In this document: one piece after another, positions 27,778 to 35,220 of the stretch
Layout: every line of letters starts with the position of its first letter
How positions within the stretch are numbered: position 1 is the first letter of the stretch
Source: CAIVVT01 sp963757265
GTDB lineage: Bacteria; Acidobacteriota; Terriglobia; Bryobacterales; Bryobacteraceae
Assembly (NCBI GenBank): GCA_963757265.1
Contig: CAVWRA010000010.1
Coordinates: 1 to 64,000, forward strand
Direction of reading: 5' to 3'
DNA: 64,000 nucleotides
Made by a program: the position numbers and the translations under genes
The notes under the pieces: generated by a model
What the model saw: only the letters and a program-made list of their open reading frames with translations
What the model was told of the DNA's origin: nothing
Database searches by the model: none

Positions 27778-29805
27778 CTACCACAGCCGGCAGCGCTGCC
27801 CGGCCGGGCGGACCATCGGGTCGCCTTCCTTGCAGTCGAACGCCCGGGCGAATTCCGGCACGTTCTTCAGCGTCTCGATGACACGGTATTTCGGCAGCGG
27901 ATGCGGATCGGTCTGCAGGCGCAGACGGTCGTCTTCGGGCCGCGCGTTGTTGGCCCAGACGCGCGCGTACGCGATGAAGAACCGCTGGTCGGCGGTCAGG
28001 CCGTCGATCACCGGCCCGGGCTGGCCGTGCAGCGAGCGGTGGTACGCGCGATAGGCCAGCGTGATCCCGCTCAGGTCGCCCACCGCCTCGCCCGTCACGA
28101 GCTTGCCCGTGTGGCGCAGGCCCGGTTGGACGTCGAAGCTGTTGAACTGGTTGACGACGCACCCGGTGCGCTTCTCGAATTCCTTTTTGTCGTCGTCGGT
28201 CCACCAGTTGCGCAGATTGCCCTCAGCGTCGTATTTAGCGCCCTCGTCGTCGAAGCCGTGGCCGATCTCGTGCCCGATCACCACGCCGATGGCGCCGTAA
28301 TTCACCGCGTCGTCGGCACTGGGGTCGAAGAACGGCGGCTGCAGGATGCCGGCCGGGAAGACGATCTCGTTCATTTGCGGGCTGTAATAGGCGTTGACGG
28401 TGGGCGGTGTCATACCCCATTCCGTCCGGTCCACGGGTTTGCCGAGCTTGGCGATCTGCTCTTGCCTGCGCCACAGGCCCGCGGCCTGGACGTTCTCCAG
28501 GTATCGGCCCGGCGCCATTTCGATCGACGAGTAATTCTTCCACTTGCTCGGGTAGCCGATCTTGGGCGTGATTTTGTCCAGCTTCGCCAGCGCCTGCTTT
28601 TTCGTTTCGCTCGACAGCCAGTCGGCCTTGGCGAGTTCCTCGCCCAGCGTCGTCCGCATGTTCGCCACCAGCTCATCCATGCGCTTCTTCGCCTCGGGCG
28701 GGAAATAGCGGCGCACGAAGGCCTGGCCCAGCGCGTCGCCCAGGTTGCGGTCGGCCGCTTCGGTGCAGCGCTCCCAGCGCGGCAATGGCTCCTTCACGCC
28801 GCTCAGGACCCGTTGGTTGAAGTCGAACCAGGCGTCCTCAAACGCCTTCGGCAGTTGACTCGCCTTGCTGCTCAACAGGCGCCATTTCAGGTACGTCTTC
28901 CACGTCTCCAGCGGGGCGCTGTCGAGTTCCTGCGTGAACGTCGCGAAATATTTCGGCTCCGACAGGTTCACCGCCGTCGTGCGCGGGATCTTGACCGAGT
29001 CGAACAGGCCGCCCCAGTCGAAGCCGGGGGCCTCCTTTTCCACGCCCGCCAGGTCCATGCGGTGGTATGTGGCGTAAGGGTCGCGCCGCTGCACGCGGTT
29101 CAACTGCACTTGGGCCAGGCGCGTTTCGAATTCCAGAATGGTCTTTCCCGCGGCACTGGCCTGTTCCTCGCTATCGCCCGTCAGCTTGAAAATCTTCGCG
29201 ACGTATTTCTGAAACTCCTCGCGCGTCTTTTGCGACTTCTCGTCGGGCCGAAAGTAGAACTCGCGGTCCGGCAGGCTCAAGGATCCGCGCGCCGAAAGCG
29301 ACGCAATGTACTCCGACGAGTTCTTGGCGTCCTGAGTCACGCCCAGAAACGCGCCCGCGCCTAGGTCCCTTTCGTGTAGGCGCAGGATCTCGGCCTGCAG
29401 CGCTGGGCGGCTATCGATGCCCGCGATGCGCTCGAGTTCAGCCTTGACCGGATCGAGGCCGCGCTTCTCGATCGCCTCCGTATCCAGGCACGAGGTGTAC
29501 AGCACGGCCAGCTTCTCGTCATTCGAGTTCCGCGCCAGCTTGCCGGCCTTGTAGTCGGCGACCACCGCGTCCAGGATCGTCCGCAAATGCTCGCGGTTGT
29601 CCTGCGCCAGCTTGGTGAAGGTGGCCCAGCGGGCGTAGGCGGGCGGGATCGGGTTGGCGTCCTTCCATTTCTGGTTGACGTACTTGTCGAAGTCCTCGCA
29701 CGGTTTGCAGGCGGGGTCGAGGATCGACTTCAGGTCGGGGCCGTGCTGCTGCGCCAGAGCCGCACACAAGGCCAACAGTAAACCGGGCAATAAGAGCTTT
29801 TTCAT
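27778..29805 (-). CDS. M13 family zinc metallopeptidase (neprilysin/PepO-like), secreted
   Basis: 675 residues from ATG 29805 (MKKLLLPGLLLALCAALAQQ, a Sec signal); a TTG six codons earlier adds nothing. The N-terminal M13 lobe starts with DPACKPCEDFDKYVNQKWKDANPIP. The catalytic lobe has the NAYYSPQMNEIVFPAGILQPPFF motif, the zinc site VIGHEIGHGFDDEGAKYD, and EAVGDLSGITLAYRAYH with the third ligand (the usual ENxAD reads EAVGD). The C-terminus RCRLW with its terminal Trp is standard. It cleaves short peptides outside the cytoplasm. Confidence 0.94.
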   Translation of the reverse strand: MKKLLLPGLLLALCAALAQQHGPDLKSILDPACKPCEDFDKYVNQKWKDANPIPPAYARWATFTKLAQDNREHLRTILDAVVADYKAGKLARNSNDEKLAVLYTSCLDTEAIEKRGLDPVKAELERIAGIDSRPALQAEILRLHERDLGAGAFLGVTQDAKNSSEYIASLSARGSLSLPDREFYFRPDEKSQKTREEFQKYVAKIFKLTGDSEEQASAAGKTILEFETRLAQVQLNRVQRRDPYATYHRMDLAGVEKEAPGFDWGGLFDSVKIPRTTAVNLSEPKYFATFTQELDSAPLETWKTYLKWRLLSSKASQLPKAFEDAWFDFNQRVLSGVKEPLPRWERCTEAADRNLGDALGQAFVRRYFPPEAKKRMDELVANMRTTLGEELAKADWLSSETKKQALAKLDKITPKIGYPSKWKNYSSIEMAPGRYLENVQAAGLWRRQEQIAKLGKPVDRTEWGMTPPTVNAYYSPQMNEIVFPAGILQPPFFDPSADDAVNYGAIGVVIGHEIGHGFDDEGAKYDAEGNLRNWWTDDDKKEFEKRTGCVVNQFNSFDVQPGLRHTGKLVTGEAVGDLSGITLAYRAYHRSLHGQPGPVIDGLTADQRFFIAYARVWANNARPEDDRLRLQTDPHPLPKYRVIETLKNVPEFARAFDCKEGDPMVRPAGQRCRLW

Positions 29806-29968
29806 GGTCGGGATCTTTCGCAACCACTATAACAGCGGAAACTCGGGAACCGGCGAGGGCGCGACGCGCTGGTGGACAGAGCAGCGAAAGCTATACGATA
29901 GGCGTAGCGCCGTGCTGGATGGATTAGGGTGCGCCCACAGCAGGCGGGTCAGGAGATAATGTAGATCC

Positions 29969-30253
29969 ATGGGTGAAGCACTTGGGTTGATCGAAACGCG
30001 CGGCCTGGTGGCGATGATCGAGGCCGCCGACGCGATGGTCAAGGCCGCCAACGTGACCGTCATCGGCTGGGAGAAGATCGGCTCCGGCTATGTGACCGTG
30101 CTGGTGCGCGGAGATGTGGCGGCCGTACGGGCGGCCACCGACGCCGGCGCCGCCGCGGCTCGCCGCGTGGGCGAGCTGATCGCGGTGCACGTGATCCCGC
30201 GCCCGCATCCGAGCCTCGAGGACGTTCTGCCGATCAACAAGCCGGCGAAGTAG
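29969..30253 (+). CDS. Bacterial microcompartment hexameric shell protein (BMC-H)
   Basis: 94 residues forming a single BMC domain: EALGLIETRGLVAMIEAADAMVKAANVTVIGWEKIGSGYVTVLVRGDVAAVRAATDAG, then RVGELIAVHVIPRPHPSLEDVLP. This is the PduA/EutM/CcmK-type hexamer that tiles shell facets; the pore loop (KIGSG) follows the common pattern. It is first of four consecutive shell genes and is divergent from the M13 peptidase gene, whose start is 163 bp away. GGAGA lies 13 bases before the ATG. It is the only hexamer gene in the window. Confidence 0.95.
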   Translation: MGEALGLIETRGLVAMIEAADAMVKAANVTVIGWEKIGSGYVTVLVRGDVAAVRAATDAGAAAARRVGELIAVHVIPRPHPSLEDVLPINKPAK

Positions 30254-30259
30254 CATCCT

Positions 30260-30535
30260 ATGACTCTCGGACGCGTCGTCGGCGCGATTGTCGCCACGCG
30301 CAAGGATCAGCGCCTGGAAGGACACACGCTGCTTATCGTCAAGCCGGTCGCCCCGGATGGCAAGGACGAGCCCGGCTACCAGGTGGCCGTCGATACCGTG
30401 GGCGCGGGCAACCGCGAGCTCGTCATCACCGTTTCGGGCTCGTCGGCGCGCATGGCGGCGGGCTGCAAGGACAAGCCCGTGGATTGCGTCATCGTCGGCA
30501 TCGTCAACGGGATGTCGCTGGACGAGAAGCGCTAG
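30260..30535 (+). CDS. Microcompartment pentameric vertex protein (BMC-P, EutN/CcmL family), copy 1
   Basis: 91 residues, begins 6 bp after the BMC-H stop. It shows the EutN/CcmL pattern: LGRVVGAIVATRKDQRLEGHTLLIVKPV, then AVDTVGAGNRELVITVSGSSAR and VDCVIVGIVNGM at the end. Pentamers cap icosahedral vertices. Length and spacing indicate translational coupling with the hexamer gene. Confidence 0.93.
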   Translation: MTLGRVVGAIVATRKDQRLEGHTLLIVKPVAPDGKDEPGYQVAVDTVGAGNRELVITVSGSSARMAAGCKDKPVDCVIVGIVNGMSLDEKR

Positions 30536-30544
30536 GTACGAAGC

Positions 30545-30877
30545 ATGTATCTGGGGCGCGTCATCGGGAGCGTGTGGGCCAGCGTGAAGAACGCCGGCCT
30601 GGATGCGCAGACCCTGCTGCTCGTTCAACCCGTCACAGCCGATCTCAGCCCGTCGGGCCGTGTTCTGGTGTGCGCCGATTCGACCGGCGCGGGCGCCGGC
30701 GACCTGATCTACTGGGTGCGGGGCAGGGAAGCCAGCTTCCCATTCTTGCCGGCCGAGGTTCCCTCCGACGCGACCATCGTCGGCATCGTCAACGAGCTGC
30801 ACGTAGGCCAGGCGGCGGCGAGTGGAGCCAAGCCGGCGGCGAAGGCGCACGCGGGGCGCCGGTCGAAGAAGGGCTGA
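30545..30877 (+). CDS. Microcompartment pentameric vertex protein (BMC-P), copy 2, with basic tail
   Basis: 110 residues, 9 bp after copy 1. The EutN core is YLGRVIGSVWASVKNAGLDAQTLLLVQPV ... CADSTGAGAGDLIYWVRGREASFPFL ... DATIVGIVNEL. Compared with the two sister proteins it has an extra C-terminal tail of about 23 residues rich in Ala, Lys and Arg (ending GRRSKKG), which could face outward or bind cargo. It is clearly not a recent duplicate of its neighbours, because sequence identity by eye is limited to the core motifs. Confidence 0.92.
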   Translation: MYLGRVIGSVWASVKNAGLDAQTLLLVQPVTADLSPSGRVLVCADSTGAGAGDLIYWVRGREASFPFLPAEVPSDATIVGIVNELHVGQAAASGAKPAAKAHAGRRSKKG

Positions 30878-30878
30878 G

Positions 30879-31148
30879 ATGCAGATCGGGCGAGTGATCG
30901 GGGACCTCACCGCAACTCAAAAGCACTCCTCGCACGAGGGGCGGCCGATTCTGCTGGTGCAGCCCCTGGACCTCGATGGCAGCGACCGCGGCAACCCGCT
31001 GGTGGCGCTGGACAGCGTGCACGCCGGCGTGGGCGACCGGGTGCTGGTGGTAATAGACGGCTACGCGGCGTCAACGGCGCTGGGACTGAAACTGTCGCCG
31101 GTGGATGCGGCTGTCGTCGGGATCATCGACCGGCTGGACCTGGCCTGA
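30879..31148 (+). CDS. Microcompartment pentameric vertex protein (BMC-P), copy 3
   Basis: 89 residues from ATG 30879 (MQIGRVIGDLTATQK), 1 bp after the previous stop; a longer frame upstream would overlap copy 2 and lacks the motif. It contains RPILLVQPLDL, ALDSVHAGVGDRVLVVIDG and DAAVVGIIDRLDLA. Three distinct BMC-P genes with one BMC-H is the shell complement known for the fuco/rhamnose-degrading PVM type, but none of that pathway's enzymes adjoin here. Confidence 0.92.
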   Translation: MQIGRVIGDLTATQKHSSHEGRPILLVQPLDLDGSDRGNPLVALDSVHAGVGDRVLVVIDGYAASTALGLKLSPVDAAVVGIIDRLDLA

Positions 31149-31232
31149 CAACCGCGTTCGATTCCTGTCCCCGGCTGATTGTTCAGAACTCAGGGAAGAG
31201 TGCCTGCGGTGTCTTTGCGCCGGCTTAACGGG

Positions 31233-32465
31233 ATGAGGGGGGTCCTGAAAGCAATGCTCAGGAGATCGTCACACACGATTCACGCTAGTATTGTGGCCTG
31301 TGTCATTGTTTTATCTGTTTTCATAAGCGGCTGTCTTTGGCTTTTTCAGCGAATGCCACATAAGAAATGGGGTTTCATCGATGCAAAGGGAGTGCATGTG
31401 ATCGCTGTCCAGTTCGACGATGTGGCACGGGATGAGTACGGTGGACGAACTGTCTACCGCAAGCCTTTCCGGAACTTCAGCGAGGGGCTGTGCGCGGCCA
31501 GAGTGGGTAAGAAATGGGGATTCATCGATAAGAAGGGCAATTTCGTCATCGAGGCGAAGTATGACAACGCAGGCCAGTTTTCGGAGGGGCTGGCGTGCGT
31601 GCGAAGCGGAAATAAGTATGGGTACATCGACAAGACCGGTAAGCTGGTGATTCCCATGGAGTTCGACTGGCCGGATGCAGAGGCGAAGGAAGCTGCGGAC
31701 AATCCGGACTGGGACTTTACGAAGCTAATTTCGGTGCCGCTGGCGTTCAGCGATGGGCTGGCGGTGGCGCACATCAAGGGCAAATGCGGATATATCGATC
31801 ATTCCGGAAAGGTCGCGATCCAGCCGGTGTACCAGACCGCGGCGCCGTTTTGCGAGGGCTACGCCATTGTGTCCAACACGGCGGGGGCGGCGATGATCGA
31901 CACGAAGGGCGAGGCGTCGGCCTGTGAAGGCCGCTGCCTCGGCTTTGCGGAGGGGTTCTTCCTGGTCCACAACGGCCGCTTTGAGCTGGACAAGAGACGG
32001 TTATTTTATGTCGATAAAAATGGACAGCGGAGCTTTCCTCAGGAGTATCCCGAGGCGCGTCTTTTCAGCGAAGGGTTGGCGGTAGTTTCCGATGGCACCG
32101 GCACAATCACCAGCAATCAAAGTTATGGATATATCGACATGAGCGGGGCAATGGTGATTCATCCGCAATTCTATGTGGCCGGAAATAACCTGGCGGCGGA
32201 TTTCATAGACGGACGGGCGATCGTGTCGGAACTGAGCGCAGGTCCGACGGGTAATATGCGAAATCGCCATGGCGTCATCGATCGAACAGGCCATTGGATC
32301 GTCAAGCCGAAATATGATCACATCTCCTCTTACTCGGAAGGACTCGCGCGGGCGCTGCTGAATGATCACTGGGTGTTCCTCGACAAGGACGGCAATGAGG
32401 CGCTGCAGGTCACAGGCGCGTGGGCGAACAGCTTCAGCGAGGGTCTGGCGGCGGTGATGCAGTAG
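31233..32465 (+). CDS. WG-repeat lipoprotein
   Basis: About 410 residues from ATG 31233; ATG 31254 is an alternative start with a better-placed G-rich stretch. The N-terminus has a hydrophobic signal ending in a lipobox-like FISGC, so it is probably anchored as a lipoprotein. It is then built of WG beta-hairpin repeats of ~45-55 residues: KWGFIDAKGVHVI, KWGFIDKKGNFVIEAKYD, KYGYIDKTGKLVIPMEFD, KCGYIDHSGKVAIQPVYQ, SYGYIDMSGAMVIHPQFY, RHGVIDRTGHWIVKPKYD, each followed by an FSEGLA segment. No enzymatic role is known for these modules. Third-position base use is less GC-biased than in the adjacent shell genes. Confidence 0.85.
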   Translation: MRGVLKAMLRRSSHTIHASIVACVIVLSVFISGCLWLFQRMPHKKWGFIDAKGVHVIAVQFDDVARDEYGGRTVYRKPFRNFSEGLCAARVGKKWGFIDKKGNFVIEAKYDNAGQFSEGLACVRSGNKYGYIDKTGKLVIPMEFDWPDAEAKEAADNPDWDFTKLISVPLAFSDGLAVAHIKGKCGYIDHSGKVAIQPVYQTAAPFCEGYAIVSNTAGAAMIDTKGEASACEGRCLGFAEGFFLVHNGRFELDKRRLFYVDKNGQRSFPQEYPEARLFSEGLAVVSDGTGTITSNQSYGYIDMSGAMVIHPQFYVAGNNLAADFIDGRAIVSELSAGPTGNMRNRHGVIDRTGHWIVKPKYDHISSYSEGLARALLNDHWVFLDKDGNEALQVTGAWANSFSEGLAAVMQ

Positions 32466-32493
32466 CAGCGCAGCTCAGAAATCGGCTCGCGGT

Positions 32494-33093
32494 TCAGAGC
32501 GGCTCGGTGCGGTGTGAGGCGCGGCCGCGGCGCAGCAGCGCCAGGAGAATCAGGCACAGCAGCAGGGCGACGCTCTGGCTGAGGACGAAGGCCAGGTTGG
32601 CGAGACGGGTGCGCTCGATGAGCATGGCGAGGGTCTGGCCGGCGGGGGCGGGGGCGAGCTGGCGCTCGTAGCTGTCCATACGGGGAATGAGGACGAAGGC
32701 GATGAGCACAGCGTCGATCAACAAAGCCAGGGAGAAACCGACGCGGGCGCGGCCGGCAGAGGAAAACATCAGGAGGAGCAGGAAGAGACCGAGGGCCAGA
32801 CCGAGCTGGATCCAGCCCCAGAGGTCGAGCATGGCGCGGGTGTCGGCGGCGGCCTGGTAGCGCAGGAGCTCGTGGATGACGGGCTGGCCGGCGAGCTTGA
32901 CGGCCTTGGCGTAGCAGGCCGGGGGCGCGGCCGAGACGTTCTGCAGTGAATCGAAGCCGACCAGGGTCACAACTTGAATGAGGATCGACATGCCGATCCA
33001 GCTGCAGAGGCAGAAGGAGGCGATGCGGCGCACTGGCGAGTCGGGGCCGTCGTATGCGGCGCGGCTACCGCCGAGCCGGGGGGCGTTGCTCAT
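32494..33093 (-). CDS. Four-span membrane protein, function unknown
   Basis: 199 residues. Hydrophobic segments at about residues 24-48, 92-112, 117-137 and 165-188; a soluble loop (ACYAKAVKLAGQPVIHELLRYQAAADTRAMLD) between the first two suggests a periplasmic or cytosolic helix pair, and MDSYERQLAP follows the third. The arrangement recalls DUF4149-like proteins but no family is claimed. ATG 33093 overlaps the activator gene stop by four bases, so the two are one transcription unit and the protein may be the signal partner or target of the regulator. Confidence 0.75.
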   Translation of the reverse strand: MSNAPRLGGSRAAYDGPDSPVRRIASFCLCSWIGMSILIQVVTLVGFDSLQNVSAAPPACYAKAVKLAGQPVIHELLRYQAAADTRAMLDLWGWIQLGLALGLFLLLLMFSSAGRARVGFSLALLIDAVLIAFVLIPRMDSYERQLAPAPAGQTLAMLIERTRLANLAFVLSQSVALLLCLILLALLRRGRASHRTEPL

Positions 33094-34721
33094 TCAAGAA
33101 GGTTCTCCTCTGCTTCGGATGACTCGCTGGGTGGTTCGGGCGAGCCTGGGGCGGCGATGTTGTAGCGCTTCAGCTTGTTGATCAGTCCCTGGCGGCTGAG
33201 GCCCAGGCGGCGCGCCGTTCGGACCTGGTTGTAGCCGCATCCGGCGAGGGCCTCGCGGATGCGCTGTTTTTCCAGTTCCTCTACTTCCTCCTGCAGGCCT
33301 CGCGCCGGGCCTCCGGCCGGGGGCGGCGGGGCGGCCACCGTCTCCCGCGTGGTCGCTTGCAGCGCGTCGCTCAGGTCCGAGGGCTCAATCATGGTTCCGC
33401 GTGCGCACACCATGGCGCGCCGCATCTCGTTTTGCAACTGCCGCACATTGCCCGGCCAGGGATAGGCGCTGATCACGGCCAGGGTCTGCGCGGACAACTC
33501 CAGCGGCGGGCGATTCATCTCCCGCGCGGCCTCGCCCAGGAAGTACGACGCCAGCAGCGCAATGTCGGCGACGATCTCGCGCAGCGCGGGCGTGCGCAGA
33601 CGAACTACATTCAGTCGATAGTACAGGTCCTCGCGAAACTGGCCGCGGGCGATCGCGCTTTCGACATCCTTGTTGGTGGCGGCCACGATGCGCACGTCGA
33701 TCGCCACGGGGTTGCGGCTGCCGATCCGCTCCACCGTGCGCTCCTGCAGCACGCGCAGAATCTTAGCCTGCGCCGTCGGCGACAGATCGCCGATCTCATC
33801 CAGAAACAGCGTCCCGCCGTGGGCCGACTCGAATTTGCCGATGCGCCGCTCAACGCCCGTGGCGACGCCCTTTTCGACGCCGAACAGTTCCGTTTCCACC
33901 AGCGTCTCCGGCAGCGCCGCGCAATTCAGCGCCACGAACGGGCCGCGCGCGCGCGGGCTGGCGAAATGAATCGACCGTGCCACCAGGTCCTTGCCGGTGC
34001 CGCTTTCACCCGTTATAAAGACCGTGACGTCGGTGTCGGAGATGCGCTCAATCATCACCCGCAGCGCCTCGATCTGCGGGCTGAGTCCCAGCAGGCTCTG
34101 CGCCGGCAGCCGCCCGCCCAGCTCGCGCAGCAGGTTCCGGTTTTCCGTTTCCAGCACCGCGCGGTGTCGGCGCAACTCGCCGATCATCTGTGCGTTCTGG
34201 ATCGCCAGCGCCGCATTCGCCGCCAGCGAAAGCCCGATTTCCAGATCCTCGGGCGTGTAGGGACCGACGCGCTTGTTGAGCACTTCGAAAGCCCCGATCG
34301 ACTCGCCGTCGGCGGCAATCAGCGGCAGCGCCAGCATGTTGCGCGTGCGATAACCCGAAGTGTTGTCCACGCCCTGGAAAAAACGCGGGTCGCCATACGC
34401 GTCGTTGACCACCATCACTTCGCCGCTCGAGGCCACGGCCCCCGCGATTCCGACACCGGCCCGCACCCGGATCGTCTGCTCGCTGCCCAGGGCAACTCTC
34501 GTAACCAGCTCCTCGCGCGTGGCGGTGAAAAGGAAAATGCTGGCCCGTTCGCAATCCAGCAGCCGCGTCGCCTCCACCACCACCAGATCCAGCAGCGCGC
34601 TCAGGTCGCGCTCTGAATTCATGCGTTGGCAGACGCGCAGAATCGCCGCCAGTTTCTGGCTGTCGGCCAGCCCGCCCGTTTTCGCGGCCGGCGATGCGTC
34701 GGGGATGCCTCGGTCTCCCAT
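33090..34721 (-). CDS. Sigma-54-type AAA+ activator with GAF sensor and Fis HTH; altered GAFTGA loop
   Basis: 543 residues. A GAF domain (~40-190: LLDCERASIFLFTATREELVTRVA) precedes an AAA+ domain (~215-445) with Walker A GESGTGKD, Walker B GGTLFLDEIGDL, R-fingers in REDLYYRLNVVRLRTPALRE and a C-terminal Fis-type HTH (ALAGCGYNQVRTARRLGLSRQGLINKLKR). The loop that contacts sigma-54, normally GAFTGA, reads GVATGV (EKGVATGVERRIGKFE). The conserved Phe is absent, so contact with sigma-54 may differ or be lost. The rest of the ATPase is intact, including sensor regions. GAF ligand unknown. It probably controls its co-transcribed membrane partner or unlinked genes. Confidence 0.92.
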   Translation of the reverse strand: MGDRGIPDASPAAKTGGLADSQKLAAILRVCQRMNSERDLSALLDLVVVEATRLLDCERASIFLFTATREELVTRVALGSEQTIRVRAGVGIAGAVASSGEVMVVNDAYGDPRFFQGVDNTSGYRTRNMLALPLIAADGESIGAFEVLNKRVGPYTPEDLEIGLSLAANAALAIQNAQMIGELRRHRAVLETENRNLLRELGGRLPAQSLLGLSPQIEALRVMIERISDTDVTVFITGESGTGKDLVARSIHFASPRARGPFVALNCAALPETLVETELFGVEKGVATGVERRIGKFESAHGGTLFLDEIGDLSPTAQAKILRVLQERTVERIGSRNPVAIDVRIVAATNKDVESAIARGQFREDLYYRLNVVRLRTPALREIVADIALLASYFLGEAAREMNRPPLELSAQTLAVISAYPWPGNVRQLQNEMRRAMVCARGTMIEPSDLSDALQATTRETVAAPPPPAGGPARGLQEEVEELEKQRIREALAGCGYNQVRTARRLGLSRQGLINKLKRYNIAAPGSPEPPSESSEAEENLLE

Positions 34722-34809
34722 GCGAGAAATCGTCTAATTAGTTTACACCGAATCTGCCTGCCGCCACCTGTTTGACCAAGTTGTAGACACTTAAACACTG
34801 CGCCGTGCT

Positions 34810-34838
34810 TTGAGTGGAAGTAAGTCGTTTGTTATCAA
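34810..34838 (+). promoter_or_regulatory. Sigma-70-type promoter, extended -10
   Basis: TTGAGT at 34810-34815, a 17-base spacer, and TATCAA at 34833-34838 preceded by TGT, i.e. TGn before the -10 hexamer. The predicted start is near 34845. It faces the structured RNA and no protein gene. Confidence 0.6.
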
Positions 34839-34844
34839 TAAAGG

Positions 34845-35117
34845 GAAGTTTGGCGTGCAGCGTGCATTTGAACAGTCGGGTTCGATAGTCAAAGAGCCTT
34901 ACGCAAGTGGGGGACCTTCACGGGCCACTGCCGAGGAGGCATACCGTACCCCGGGCGCGGCGGCCTGGGGTGGCGCCGGAGGAGCGACAGGTATGTGGAG
35001 GTCAGTGGCCCGCTGGTTCCCCCAGCGTAAATCGGGGCCGTGTTAAGCCGAAGGCACGGCCCCGTAGCTGCCACAGTGTTCTAGAGCGCGCCTCTCAGGA
35101 AGGGCGCGCTTTTTTTA
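34845..35117 (+). ncRNA. Candidate structured non-coding RNA, 6S-like rod
   Basis: About 270 nt between a promoter and a terminator, with no credible protein (a 78-codon frame exists but is Gly/Arg-rich and starts with TTG inside the promoter). Long-range pairing is strong and nested: TTACGC 34899-34904 with GCGTAA 35025-35030; TGGGGGACC 34908-34916 with GGTTCCCCCA 35015-35024; CGGGCCACTG 34921-34930 with CAGTGGCCCG 35003-35012; CATACC with GGTATG inside; and a GC-rich apical hairpin (CCCCGGGC...GCCTGGGG). A second hairpin CGGGGCCGTG/CACGGCCCCG spans 35033-35064. The rod with internal loops recalls 6S RNA, but no diagnostic sequence was recognised. RNase P, tmRNA and SRP signatures were looked for and not found. 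Confidence 0.6.
35085..35117 (+). terminator. Rho-independent terminator of the ncRNA
   Basis: Stem AGCGCGCC (35085-35092) with GGCGCGCT (35103-35110), a loop of ten bases, followed by seven T in a row to 35116. This is among the clearest intrinsic terminators in the window and marks the 3' end of the RNA. Confidence 0.8.
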
Positions 35118-35220
35118 TATTCGGTGTTTTATATCTGATAGTCGCAAACGCAGGCCCAGTGCGGCGGCAACAGACCTTCCGCCCCTCCCGGAGACCGAGC
35201 AGACCGCGGATGTGAAGCCG

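Noticed and set aside
34810..35046. 78-codon frame (TTG start) over the structured RNA
   Set aside because: Its start codon lies in the -35 element, composition is Gly/Arg/Ala-rich, and the strong nested base pairing explains the sequence better as RNA.
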